Shown here one piece after another: positions 22,144 to 32,100 of a stretch of 64,000 bases of DNA. Position 1 is the first letter of the stretch; each line of letters opens with the position of its first letter. Source of the DNA: Talinum fruticosum (Eukaryota > Streptophyta > Magnoliopsida > Caryophyllales > Talinaceae); NCBI GenBank assembly GCA_021018815.1, contig JAITYX010000063.1:2469501-2533500 (forward strand), read 5' to 3'. The translations under genes and the position numbers were made by a program. The notes beneath the pieces are model-generated. The model made no database searches. It saw nothing but the letters and a program-made list of their open reading frames with translations, and had not been told where the DNA came from.

Positions 22144-23341
22144 ATGGCGTTGGAAAATAATGAAACTAAAAAGAGTGGAGCAACAAAAGAGTTTTTCAAG
22201 TGGAGTTATGATGAGAAGATTGTGTTATGTGATATTATTATTCAATATATTATGAAAAATGGACGTGGAAAATGCATTAAATGGCGTGAAATTGGAGAAG
22301 AAGTTACTCGGAGAATAGGACGTCCATGTTTATATACTAGTTGTAAGCACAAGCATGATGCAATGAGAAAGGATTGGCGTGCTTGGAAACAATTGCGAAA
22401 TTCAGAAACTGGACTAGGTTGGGATCCTGTTTCAGGAAAAATTGAGGCTACACCAGAATGGTGGGATAAGAAAATTAAGGTATGTTTTTGTCCAACTTAA
22501 TAGGAGTCCATATATGAATAAAAGTAGTCTAAACATACCTTACGAAGTCAATATATTTTAATTAATTTATATTGATGTTTGATATTATGTAGGAGAATTT
22601 ACAAATCAAAAAGTTTCGAGAAAAAGGTGCGAGTTCATTATTTGAAGACAAGTGGAACTAAATATATGGAGATTCATATGCAACTGGAGAAAATGTTTAT
22701 GTACCTACTGTAGAACCTCCTGTTATCAATGTTGAGGAATACAACGATGGACAAGAAGAAGAAAATAACATAAAAAACAAGGTTGGGGAAGAAGGAAATA
22801 TGCATATCTATAATCTCGAAGAGTATGCATATTTACAATCGATATTAGGGGATGAAGAAAATTTTTATAAAGATTTTGTTGAATCCGTAAGTGAGCATGG
22901 TGTTGACAACATTCCGGTGATTAACGAAGGAGGTGGTTCTCAAGTGAATAAACAATTGCTTCGTACCCAAGTGGCAAGTGAAGGTGGACTAGTTAGAAAC
23001 CAAGTACACAAAGAAGTTCAAAAATCGGCTTAAAGATGAATCCTATGCAACCGAAACGCAATACAAGGCAATCGGGAGGGTCTGCAATGTTGGGTTCTCA
23101 AATAAAGGACTTGATTGCATCTTGCAAAATAATGAGTCAAGGTGGACTAAGTAGTAAGAGCAAACAAGAGTCATCTATATCTACCGTTACTAAAGGAATG
23201 CAAATTATTAGTCGTATGGTAGAGAATCACATTTTAGAGAAAGGCAGTGATTTCTGGTGTTATGCTACTTGTGTGCTTGAAGATGCTGTGAAGAGAGAAA
23301 TATTTTTGAATATGGATGATGATGACAGTAGGTTAAAGTGA
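22144..23341 (+). pseudogene. Harbinger Myb/SANT-like accessory protein, broken
   Basis: Starts MALENNETKK at 22144 (the upstream in-frame extension has no better ATG). Exon 1 (to 22479) is a Myb/SANT-like DNA-binding domain: FKWSYDEKIVLCDIIIQYI, KCIKWREIGEEVTRRIG, HDAMRKDWRAWKQLRNSETG, GWDPVSGKIEATPEWWDKKIK. Intron GTATGT...TGTAG, then exon 2 from 22593 (ENLQIKKFREKGASSLFEDKWN). An in-frame TAA at 22659 interrupts the expected KWN-x-IYGDSYATGE. The frame then stays open to about 23030, shifts, and resumes with KRNTRQSGGSAML and ends DDDDSRLK at 23341. It lies just upstream of the transposase on the same strand, as usual for PIF/Harbinger. Confidence 0.8.
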
Positions 23342-23586
23342 CTTAAATATTTGTATACGAGGAAAGAAAATTAAAATTTCTGCATAGTTATTGTGGGATG
23401 TTTGAACTTTATTATAATTTTTTGGTAGTTGTTATGTTGTTTATTATAATGGTTGAATTGAACTTAGTATTATATAAATAGAAACATATGTTTCTATATT
23501 ATTCGTTAATTCATTGTCGTTTGTTATTTTTTAATATTTTATTTCATAAATAATTGGATATATTATTATGGATTGCAGGGAAATTA

Positions 23587-24984
23587 ATGGATAATGATGA
23601 AATGGAATACGATGAAATGTATTATGATGAGAACAAATTTTATAAATTTTGGACTATGGCTTCATGTACAACAACATTGATATCTATATATTATTCTAAG
23701 TACATCTATAAAGAACCTTGCATGACCTCTTTTCTAACAGGAGAAATGTGGATCAAGGAAATGTTAAATGGTCATCCTATTCGATGTGTGAACGCTTTTA
23801 GAATGGAGCCGGAATTATTTTTAACATTATGTAAGGAGTTGCCTACGAAATATGGGTTACAATCAAGTAGTAGGATGTCAATTTATGAGAAAGTTGGCAT
23901 CTTTTTGTACACCATTGCTTTAGGTGTTTCAAATAGAGTGGTTGGTGAACGTTTTCAACGTTCGGGTGATACTATAAGTAGAGTATTTCATCAAGTATTA
24001 AATACTATTTCTGCACGAGAATTTAAGGGTCTTGCACATGACATCATAAGACCTAGAGATTCGGAGTTCAAGCATATACCACCTCAAATTGCCGATGACG
24101 ACGGATACATGCCTTATTTTAAGGTGAAATAACTCACATATTTTTTAATGATTTTGATTATGAAAATTTTATCTTATATATTGTGATTTATAATAGGATT
24201 CTATTGGATGCATTGACGGTACACATGTGACAAGCATGTATTCCCGAGAACGAGCAGCTTGCCCTACGAGAGGAAGAAAAGGGTATCCTACTTTCAATAT
24301 CATGACAACGTGTGACTTTGATATGTGTTTTACATGTGTATCGGCTGGATGGGAAGGATCAGCGCATGACGCTCGAGTTTTTCTACATGCAATTGAAACA
24401 CCGGAATTGAATTTTCCGAAACCACCAAAAGGTATTTCATACATTCTCACTTCATCTTATAATGCTTTATTTTTTCTATTTTTTTTATACATCTAATCAA
24501 TTTTTATTTTTATTGAATTTAATTAGGTCGCTACTATTTAGTTGATAAAGGATATCCAGACAGGAACGGTTATCTAGTACCATATTCAAAATTAAGATAT
24601 CACCATCCTCAATTTCAAAATGAGCCGCGAAAAATGCTCAAGAAGCCTTCAATCGTGCACACTCTTCCCTTCGAAGTTGCATTGAGAGATCATTTAGAGT
24701 TTTAAAGCAGAGGTGGAAGATACTAAATAGAATGCCTCAATTTAGTGTTGATACACAAATAAGGACTATAGTGGCTACATTTGCACTACACAATTACATT
24801 CGTATTTATTCACCAAACGATCGAGTGTTTCGTGTACTTGAGCAACATCCAAATTACATACCCATTGATGAGCTCTCAAATGTTAGTTCCACAAATGAAG
24901 AAAATATCGAGGCAAAGATTTGAAATGAAGGACGTTCGTGATCGAATTGCTGAGGAATTATGGCTTGCTAAACGACAAAATTAA
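23587..24984 (+). pseudogene. Harbinger transposase (DDE_Tnp_4), three exons, frameshifted
   Basis: Exon 1 (23587-24123, start MDNDEMEYDE; the frame upstream lacks an ATG) holds the HTH-like region (CVNAFRMEPELFLTLCKEL, MSIYEKVGIFLYTIALG, RSGDTISRVFHQVL). Donor AAG|GTGAAA, acceptor AATAG|GATTC. Exon 2 (24197-24431) has the first Asp in DSIGCIDGTHV and the second in AGWEGSAHDARVFL. Exon 3 (24527 on) has GRYYLVDKGYPDRNGYLVPY. The catalytic Glu region (SCIERSFRVLKQRWKIL) is in another frame because one A is missing from the A-run at 24630-24634; a second shift near 24915 moves the frame before MKDVRDRIAEELW, the usual C-terminus. Apart from these slips the protein is complete with a conserved DDE triad. 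It represents a different family from the transposase at 9334-10629. Confidence 0.85.
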
Positions 24985-25164
24985 TTCAAGCACTAACAAG
25001 ATCAATGTAGTTTTCTTTTTCATTATGAAATATTAGCTTGTGTTTGTTTCTGACTTATTTCGAGTACTTTGGGCTTTATTTTACTTATTCATCCTCTATT
25101 GTCAAATAAATTTTGTTAAATTTGAATTTAAGGAATTTTTTTTATGTTGATGAAAACTAATTAC

Positions 25165-25290
<126 letters not shown>

Positions 25291-25619
25291 AATATCATGT
25301 CCTTTTTCGTCATTTTATGTTTATCAACTAATTTCAACAGCTAATTGAACCGAACACTTTGTTTATAAACAGCTAGTTAAACCACTATTAGCTAACAACT
25401 ACAATAAAACAGACTATCCGCTATCCAAACAGGTTATTCGCTACTCAAACGAACTTCATTTTGCCGAACGAGCTCGAGTAGCTTTTCAAAACACTACCTA
25501 AAACTCTACTCACTATGTCAAACACCACTTTGCCGAACACTTACATTTTTAGATAAGTAGTGTTTTACATCCTTCAAAACACTAATCACTACCTCAAACA
25601 CTATTGCCAAACACACCCA

Positions 25620-25985
25620 AAGCCCATGACATCAGGCATGCGTTGGCTCACGGGAGCCTCCATGAAAGCTAATAGGTTTCTAGACTGACCTCGTGAATAC
25701 ATTTTCAATTTCGACTTGCCTGGACCATGTTTTTCTTGCCTAACCTCCATTTTGAATGTTTGTTTTGTATACAAGTTTATCCAATCTACAATTTCTAATA
25801 ACACCAAAATTATAGGATTTGGATAACCACGGGGAAAAATATAAGTAAAGGGTTGGACATGTGTCATTTTCAGTTCATGCCTTGATAAAACCCCCTCATA
25901 GGTAGCCCGAATCTCATTCATCACTAAAAAACGCGATAAACGTCGAGCTAAAATAACATCACGATTCAGGTTATATATTTTTCAT
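25620..25985 (-). CDS. Unrecognised ORF fragment cut by the Harbinger nest
   Basis: The - strand frame is open from about 25977 (KIYNLNRDVILARRL) through MNEIRATYEGVLSRHELKMT, IFPRGYPNPIILVLLEIVDW and a basic stretch KMEVRQEKHGPGKSKLKM to MPDVMGFG. There it runs into the Harbinger end at 25618. I do not recognise the family. Composition is protein-like (charged and hydrophobic residues mixed, no low complexity), so it may be part of a retrotransposon polyprotein or a captured gene. No start codon context or second exon was found. Confidence 0.3.
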
Positions 25986-26027
25986 TGCCTATTTAATTTG
26001 GGCCATCATAGATCATTACAAAGTATT

Positions 26028-26540
26028 AGGGATAGTAACGGAGTGGGTTGGGGTCGAGGAGTGCCCCTCTATCCCTGCTTCAAGGGACAGGTCATCTCCC
26101 ATGTCAAAACCCAATGGGTTCCTAATCCCCGACGGGATGTTCCTGTCCAAAAATGTTGAATAAAATTTTTTTAAAAAATAATTTCAAAACATAACAAATT
26201 TACATCATAATGCAGATTTACAAGTCTAGAATCATCAAGGGTGATTTTTACACATACTAAGTAGCATTTTATCCTCAAAAATTCAAAAATACAAAAATTA
26301 CTATTAATTAATGCTCGTCTATAGTGGCTTCAAGGCTGGTAGAGAAGAAGCAATGGCGCAGGAGATTAGAACAACACTTTCATGTCGTTGTCGTCTAAAT
26401 CATGAAATAGTATGAGTTCAAGTTTTTTTTGGGGGAGCGAGAGAGAAGTAAGCAAAAATGGAGATAGAAGAACGAGAGTGGACGGGGGAGGTTGAGAGAG
26501 AGAGAGAGAGCAGGTGGGCGGGGATTGCTATGAAAGTTTA
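26028..26540. mobile_element. GC-rich MITE, hAT-like
   Basis: Begins GGGATAGTAACGGAGTGGG at about 26028 and contains TTCCTAATCCCCGACGGGA, then a GA-rich block (26440-26525) ending GGTGGGCGGGGATTGC. The layout matches the insert at 51090-51906 (GGATGGCAATGAGG start, CCCCGACC repeats, GA-rich core). This GGGATGGCAA...GGGGCGGGG style is common in plant hAT MITEs. No target duplication was resolved and the limits are approximate. Confidence 0.4.
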
Positions 26541-26875
26541 GCTTTATATATAGCAGAGAAGTCAAAATTTTAGATAAATAATTATAAAAAAATATGAGAT
26601 TTAGTTAAATATTATAGGGGACCAAAATCGTGGATAAATTTTATTTTCTACTTAATTTCCGGTTAAAAAACTAATGTGGTAGATGAATTAACAACTATCA
26701 CGTAAATTATTTTACCGAAAATCAAGTGTCCCCGAAATTGACCCTGTAATATTTAACCAAATTTATGTTTGCTTTTTAATATTGAGTTTGATCTTAATGT
26801 TCGCTTTTAAGATATCAAATTGATGTACTAAGGTTTGGGAAGAAATGGGCAGAACATTTTGTTCTCTGTAGTTGA

Positions 26876-27245
26876 GTATTAAAAGTCCTATCTTGTTGAA
26901 CATTTTGTTCTTTCCAATTTGTTTTGTCCTACATGTTGTTGAACATTCAGTATCTCATTGTTAAATATTTAGTTCAACTTAGTTGAGCATTCAGTTTAAC
27001 TAAGTTGTCCTACCTTATGCGTCAGTTTCCTCACTATTCAGTTATTGTTGAGCATTCAGTTTTACATTGTTGAACATTCAATTTGCCAGTGTTGAGCATT
27101 CAATTCAGCATTATTAAACATTCAATTTCTCAGTGTTGAGCATTTAGTTCTACATTATTGAACATTCAACTTTCCGAGTGTATTGTTGAGCATTTGTGTT
27201 TCTTGGTGTTCAACATTCTGTCTAGCAAAGTTGAGCATTTAGTTT
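26876..27245. repeat. Degenerate minisatellite, TTGAGCATTCAGTT units
   Basis: About 13-15 copies of TTG(A)A(A/G)CATT(C/T)A(G/A)TT separated by 8-20 bp of variable sequence. Examples are TTGTTGAGCATTCAGTTTTA, TTGAACATTCAATTTGCCAG and TTGAGCATTTAGTTCTACA. Copies are irregularly spaced and alternate G and A at the same site. No coding frame. Confidence 0.8.
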
Positions 27246-28628
27246 AGTGAACTATTTTATCTCTATTTTTTATTTTCTCTTTCTGGATAGATATAAACGT
27301 GAACAATACTTGCCGATTATCAACCATTTGTGCTGCAGAACAATCTCTTTCAATTCAGTTAATAGTATTAACTTCAAGAATCAATCAAAATGAAATAAGT
27401 AGGTGAATAGAGCTTAACATTATGACCAAAATTAAATGAAACCTTTAGAACTTTAATACCTTCCTTTTGCCTTCTATTTGTGTATTTTCCTTTCTTGTGT
27501 AACCATGACCTTTGAAGAGCAATAGTTGTTCACCTTATGTATAAATCTTGTCCATTTTGGTCAAAATTGAAGGAAAGAAAGTGAACTTGAGAGAGGTTAA
27601 ACTTAAATGGGTATTGAATATGTCAAATTTTTAATATTATAGTTCTATTTCGGTGAATTTTCTAGCGAGAAGGTCATGCTTCTCAATAAGAGGCCATGAA
27701 AGCATAGTGAGAGAAAAAGCAAAGACCGAGTTGTGATAGAACTGGCGTGGTAGTGCAATTGAAAGTGTGTTATCATCCTTGGGTGGTTTTATATATTTTT
27801 AAATAAAAAATTGCTTACCAACCTTTAAATTCCTTGCCACGTTGGGACTCGAGAGTATGTGCTCGCGGTTGTGTATAATATATACTTGTTGCAATTGTTT
27901 ACTACGTGATACCAATTTACTACAACGATTATTAGCTAACTGTGAAGGCATGATAAGCTACTGTAGATGATTATTTGTTTGTATAACTTTTAAGATCAAT
28001 AGAACCTCTCCCTTGGAAAAAAAGGCTTGGAAAGAGAGAGTTCTAGGGAACAGTTGCCCAAAGAACTTAATCCCTACTCTTTCTTTTGGGCAACCTTTTT
28101 AAGCTAACATTTGACTAACATTTATACATGGAGCCCAAAAGTAGATAGACCCAAACAAATAGATAAGTCCTAATTATCACAAGACAGAAAACCTCTAAGT
28201 GAATTAAACTTACAAACTAAATAGTACAGAAACAAACTACTTGTATAAGTGCCCATTGCAACATTATATTCATAGTTCAAACATCACAAATAATATTCAA
28301 TGAACATATTAACACCTAAAACACCAAAAATTCAAATCAATCTTTAACCTTAACCAAACCTTTTATCGTACATGATTAATATATTGACCCTTACATTTAC
28401 AAATTTATTATAACTTCTTTTACATTCATGAATAACTTAATTTATAATATTCTCATCAAAATAACTTAAGTACTTCATAAATGTGTCATTATCTAATTTC
28501 TTTTATATTCAATATATACTATGCTAGTAATTATATTTTTCATACATTTAACTTTTTAATTTTAAAATGAGGAACAATGCGCATCACGTGCGTGCCCCAC
28601 TAATTATAAACAACATGAAGATTAGATG
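27246..28628. other. Intergenic DNA, no gene seen
   Basis: AT-rich sequence without supported ORFs, RNA genes or clear repeats. Confidence 0.5.
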
Positions 28629-29470
28629 TCATAGGATAGGAAGCACCTTATCTTGACTTTCTTTTACCTTAAATAAACAATATAGTGCATCAATTTGTTT
28701 GTGAGAAACCCTGCCAGGTATCTTCCTCGGTGACTCTGCCACCATTCCTGCTGTCCATGCCGCTGCTCTCAGTTCATAGCCGCAGCATGCTCCGCCACCC
28801 TGCAACCAATCGTCTTGCTCCAACGGCGTTGCTGCTGCTTTTTCCGGGTTGATATTAATTGAACCTGGTGAAGTTAAGTCGATTGAGCCAGAGATCGCTC
28901 CTCCTCGTGGCAGCCGACGATTTGCCCAGTTCGACGAACATCCGACTAATGCGAAGCATTGGCTTCGGTCATGTCCGAGTTTGTTGCAGTAGGTGCACTT
29001 GGGAATACTACCTTGCCTCGATTTGTCAATGGTCATGGCCTTGAAAGCGGCTGCTTCCACGGGACGAGACTCGCTTCCTCGACTTATCTGTTGCTGCCGA
29101 TCTTCTCTAAGCACCATGGAATAAACTTTGTTTAAGTTAGGTAGTGGTTCAATAGCCAGAATATTAGATGGTACCACTCCAAATTGAGTTGATTCAAGCC
29201 ACATGAGAAATTTGTGCACTTTCTCGGCTTCCTGAAATTTAGCAAGATCAAATTCCTTCATGCAACTACAACTCATAATCTGTTGGTAAGATCCCAACTC
29301 GGCCAAAATCCTTTGAGTTTAGTAAAATATTACCTTGAGTCGTGAGAGTAATATCTCCTTTTAATTGATGAACTCTAAGTTCATTTCCTTATGAATATCG
29401 CTCCTTCAAATTGGTCCAAATTTCACTTGCTTTTTCGGCATAAAAGATTGTCCGGTAAAATTTTTTTATC
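28629..29470 (-). pseudogene. Copia gag fragment with CCHC zinc knuckle
   Basis: The - strand ORF (29306-28629) has the later part of a plant Copia gag: KVHKFLMWLESTQFGVVPSN, ILAIEPLPNLNKVYSMVLREDRQ, and the zinc knuckle CTYCNKLGHDRSQCF (CX2CX4HX4C) near 28990. Upstream, 29470-29310 in a shifted frame continues the gag core (FYAEKASEIWTNLKERY). No protease or integrase follows; the downstream third is unusual and may be out of frame. It is a truncated retroelement relic, distinct from the one at 3537-4120, which has no knuckle. Confidence 0.8.
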
Positions 29471-29531
29471 AATTATGTTGTATGCTATGACCATAAAATC
29501 AAAGGTGCATATTTATATTAATGGTGTAGGC

Positions 29532-30172
29532 AGATATGGAAAAGCTTACCCGATACGATTACCGACATGAAAATAAGCGAGTTTGGGTAGAAATTTTCAA
29601 TCCGTTTAATTAATTGGGTTGATAAGATTAAACCGTTTAATTATATGGGTTAGGTTAATGTTGAGATTTTCAACACGAAAAATAACCTATTTAACCCGTT
29701 TAATATTTGGTGTGTGGATATTTGGTGTGCGTGGACATGGATGTTTAAGAACTTAGATTTTGATTTGTGGTTTCGTACTTTAGTTTATAATTGTTGAAAA
29801 CTTAGCTTTAATACATGCAATGTTTTATGTTATTATAAGTTGTGTATGTTTAATTAGTTAAATTATTAAGAACTTAGATTTTGATTTGTGGTTTCGTACT
29901 TTAGTTTATAATTGTTGAAAACTTAGCTTTAATACATGCAACGTTTTATATTATTATAAGTTGTGTATGTTTAATTAGTTAAATTAAAAAACATGTTAAA
30001 TGGATAAGCACGTTAAATTAGGTCAACCCGTTAATTAAATAGGTCGAGGTTCGGGTTGGAGATTCTCAACCTGTTTATTAAATACGTCGTGTCCAAATCG
30101 GAGAAGTTTTAACCCGTTTAAATTTGACATAAACACAAACCCGACGGAACCGACTTATTTTCCATCTCTAGG
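29532..30172. mobile_element. Non-autonomous TIR element with internal tandem duplication
   Basis: The left end contains ATATGGAAAAGCTTACCCG and the reversed right end AGAGATGGAAAATAAGTCGG. Subterminal GGGTT/AACCCGTTTAA motifs occur at both ends in opposite orientation. No coding capacity. The superfamily is uncertain (hAT-like). The centre is a 121 bp direct duplication (29746-29988). Confidence 0.45.
29746..29988. repeat. 121 bp tandem duplication
   Basis: ACTTAGATTTTGATTTGTGG starts at 29751 and again at 29872. The two units differ at only a few positions (for example CAATG/CAACG, TTATGTT/TTATATT), so the duplication is recent compared with the host element. Confidence 0.95.
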
Positions 30173-30239
30173 GGTAGGCGTCTTGTGACACTCGTAAGCC
30201 CAAAAATATTCACTATATTTTAGGTTAAGGTTTAGGAAC

Positions 30240-30760
30240 ATTTATAAAAAATATATATACAGGCCCAAACACTTTCAATGAGGCCCAAGCAATTCTCGCG
30301 TAAGAAACTCTTCCGCTCGGTCGCTCGCTATGCCTCATTCTCTCACCTCACGCACTGCCTCTCTCTTCTGAGTTCATCTCTCCCTGAACCTGACCGCAAC
30401 TTCACCCGCGCCCTGCCCAGTTCTAACTGGCGCCGACTCGCAACCCGCTGCTGCCTTACCCACCGCCGAGTTGATGGCCGCTCCCGGTGTAGCCAGACGC
30501 CCATCTCCTCTCTGGCTGGCTTTAATACTCTCTTAGTTGCTCACTCTGTCACTGGCGTCCTTCAGCCACGACCAAGCCCTGCCCACGGCGACTCATCGGG
30601 CTGAGTTGCCGACCTTCTCCCCGCCTACCCGCTTCCTGCCGCCCAAACACCGCCAATTCTTCCTTCATTCACTCTCAAATATCAAGTTCATTTTGAACTT
30701 TAAGGTTAGGGCTTCCAACTTTCAAAATTTGACTTTTAAGTTAGAGTTTTGAATGAATTA
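30240..30760 (+). promoter_or_regulatory. Probable promoter and 5' UTR exon of the PPR gene
   Basis: A TATA-rich AAATATATATACAG (about 30248-30261) is followed by AGGCCCAAACAC and GAGGCCCAAG, site II-type (GGCCCA) elements typical of plant genes for organelle and translation functions. From about 30270 the DNA becomes CT- and C-rich like a plant leader, ending near TTGAACTTTAAG|GTTAGG (about 30700). An acceptor TTACAG at 32068-32073 precedes the coding start at 32101, so a 5' UTR intron of about 1.35 kb is inferred. The in-frame ORFs here do not join the PPR frame. Confidence 0.45.
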
Positions 30761-31213
30761 TGCAGAAATTTTAATTTTGCTTGATTTATTTTGTGAAAAT
30801 AAATTCGTGGTTTGTGGTTGAGTGGTTTGGTTTGGCGATTGGTGAATGAAGGAAATATAAATTCGTGAATGGTGATTATAAATGTTAGAGTTTGGTTTGG
30901 TGATTTTTGAATGGTAATAGTGAATTAGGAATTATTGATGTTAATCGTGAATGGTGATTATTGATGTTATTCGAGGAGTTTGGCGTTGTTTGTAAAGGGA
31001 CACCCAAAGTCTTAGCTAAGCCACTGCATAGAATTGCACTTCTCCTAGGCATGATCTTCTGGTGAGTGATTATTTGGTCTTGGGAGACTACCGTCAACAA
31101 AACAAAATTTGTTCTTTGACTTTACGGCATTCAAAACGATCCTACTCCAGTTCGCATAACTGTCTCCGTCAAGAATTATAGGAGATAATTTTATTTCCTG
31201 GATGATCGGCTAG
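30761..31213. other. Inferred 5' UTR intron of the PPR gene
   Basis: AT-rich DNA without an ORF of interest. A run of GAATGGTGATTAT(A/T)(A/G)ATG-like short repeats occurs near 30865-30970. Confidence 0.35.
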
Positions 31214-31490
31214 TCAAGTAAGAAGGTGATTGTGCATTGTTGATATCAGCTGGTTTGAGATCCTCTTTCCTGTCGTTGTTGGTTATGTTGTCGAAAAAAT
31301 TCTTAAAGCCTGTTTTGGGAAGAACGCTCTGATACCATGAAGAATTGGATTTGTCAAGTAATAAGGTGATTGTGGATTGTTGATATCAGTTGGTTTGAGA
31401 TCCTCTTTCCTGTCATTATTGGTCATGTTGACGAAAAAACTTTAAGCCTGATTTTGGGAAGAAGGCTCTGATACCATGAAGAATTTGGAT
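31214..31490. repeat. 139 bp tandem duplication carrying a Copia primer-binding site
   Basis: TCAAGTAAGAAGGTGATTGT at 31214 recurs as TCAAGTAATAAGGTGATTGT at 31353. Both units end with GCTCTGATACCATGAAGAAT (31326 and 31465). GCTCTGATACCA is the reverse complement of TGGTATCAGAGC, the initiator-Met primer-binding site of plant Copia elements, so the duplicated DNA is leader adjoining the LTR. Confidence 0.8.
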
Positions 31491-31690
31491 TTGGGGAGAA
31501 ATCTGTATCTTGGCCCACACCCTATCCACGATGTATGTATTTATATATGAGACAAATACAATGGAAATATAACTCTAATTATATTAGGAAGCTAATAAAC
31601 TAGATAACAACTAGGAAAAGGAAACCATAATAAAGAGAAAATATACATCGAGAAACCAAAAACCTATTTTGATTCCAACTCCTAATACTG
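31477..31690 (-). mobile_element. Solo Copia LTR (~215 bp)
   Basis: Directly after the primer-binding site at 31465-31476 comes TGAAGAATTTGG, the inner end of an LTR read in - orientation. The sequence ends near CCAACTCCTAATA (31674-31687), which reversed gives TATTAGGAGTTGG, like the TGTTAGGAGTTGG start of plant Copia LTRs. Internal genes are absent, so only one LTR plus a piece of leader remains. It lies in the inferred PPR 5' UTR intron. Confidence 0.65.
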
Positions 31691-32100
31691 CTTATATTGT
31701 TGTTGTTGTTGTGGGGATTGTTGATTTTTTTTTAATGCCTTCCCAATTCTTCTAATTGTATGAGTTACCTTGATTTGCAAATTTCATATGTCTTTTGCTT
31801 TATTTGCTATCTTGGGTTATTGGGTTGTTGTAGGAAATGTTGTGTTTTTGTTTTTTGTTTATTTCCCTTTTTGATTCTTCTTTTTATGATCCTGATTACT
31901 TAAACATACCAATTTTATCTGTCTTTTTCTCTGACTGCTCTTGTTGGTTTGTTGGGCCGGATCCCAAGAACAATGAATTTCTATTTTTGAGTGAACTTGC
32001 TGTTATTGAGTTGCTATAGATCATACATTTGGCTGCTGATTTTATTGGCATGGTGTATTTTTACCCCTTACAGATCATTACTGCTGGTTTTTGGTTGTTG

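Noticed and set aside
30278..30752. Ser/Arg-rich ORFs upstream of the PPR gene
   Set aside because: Better explained as CT-rich 5' leader; no organelle or PPR motif and no frame continuity with the CDS.
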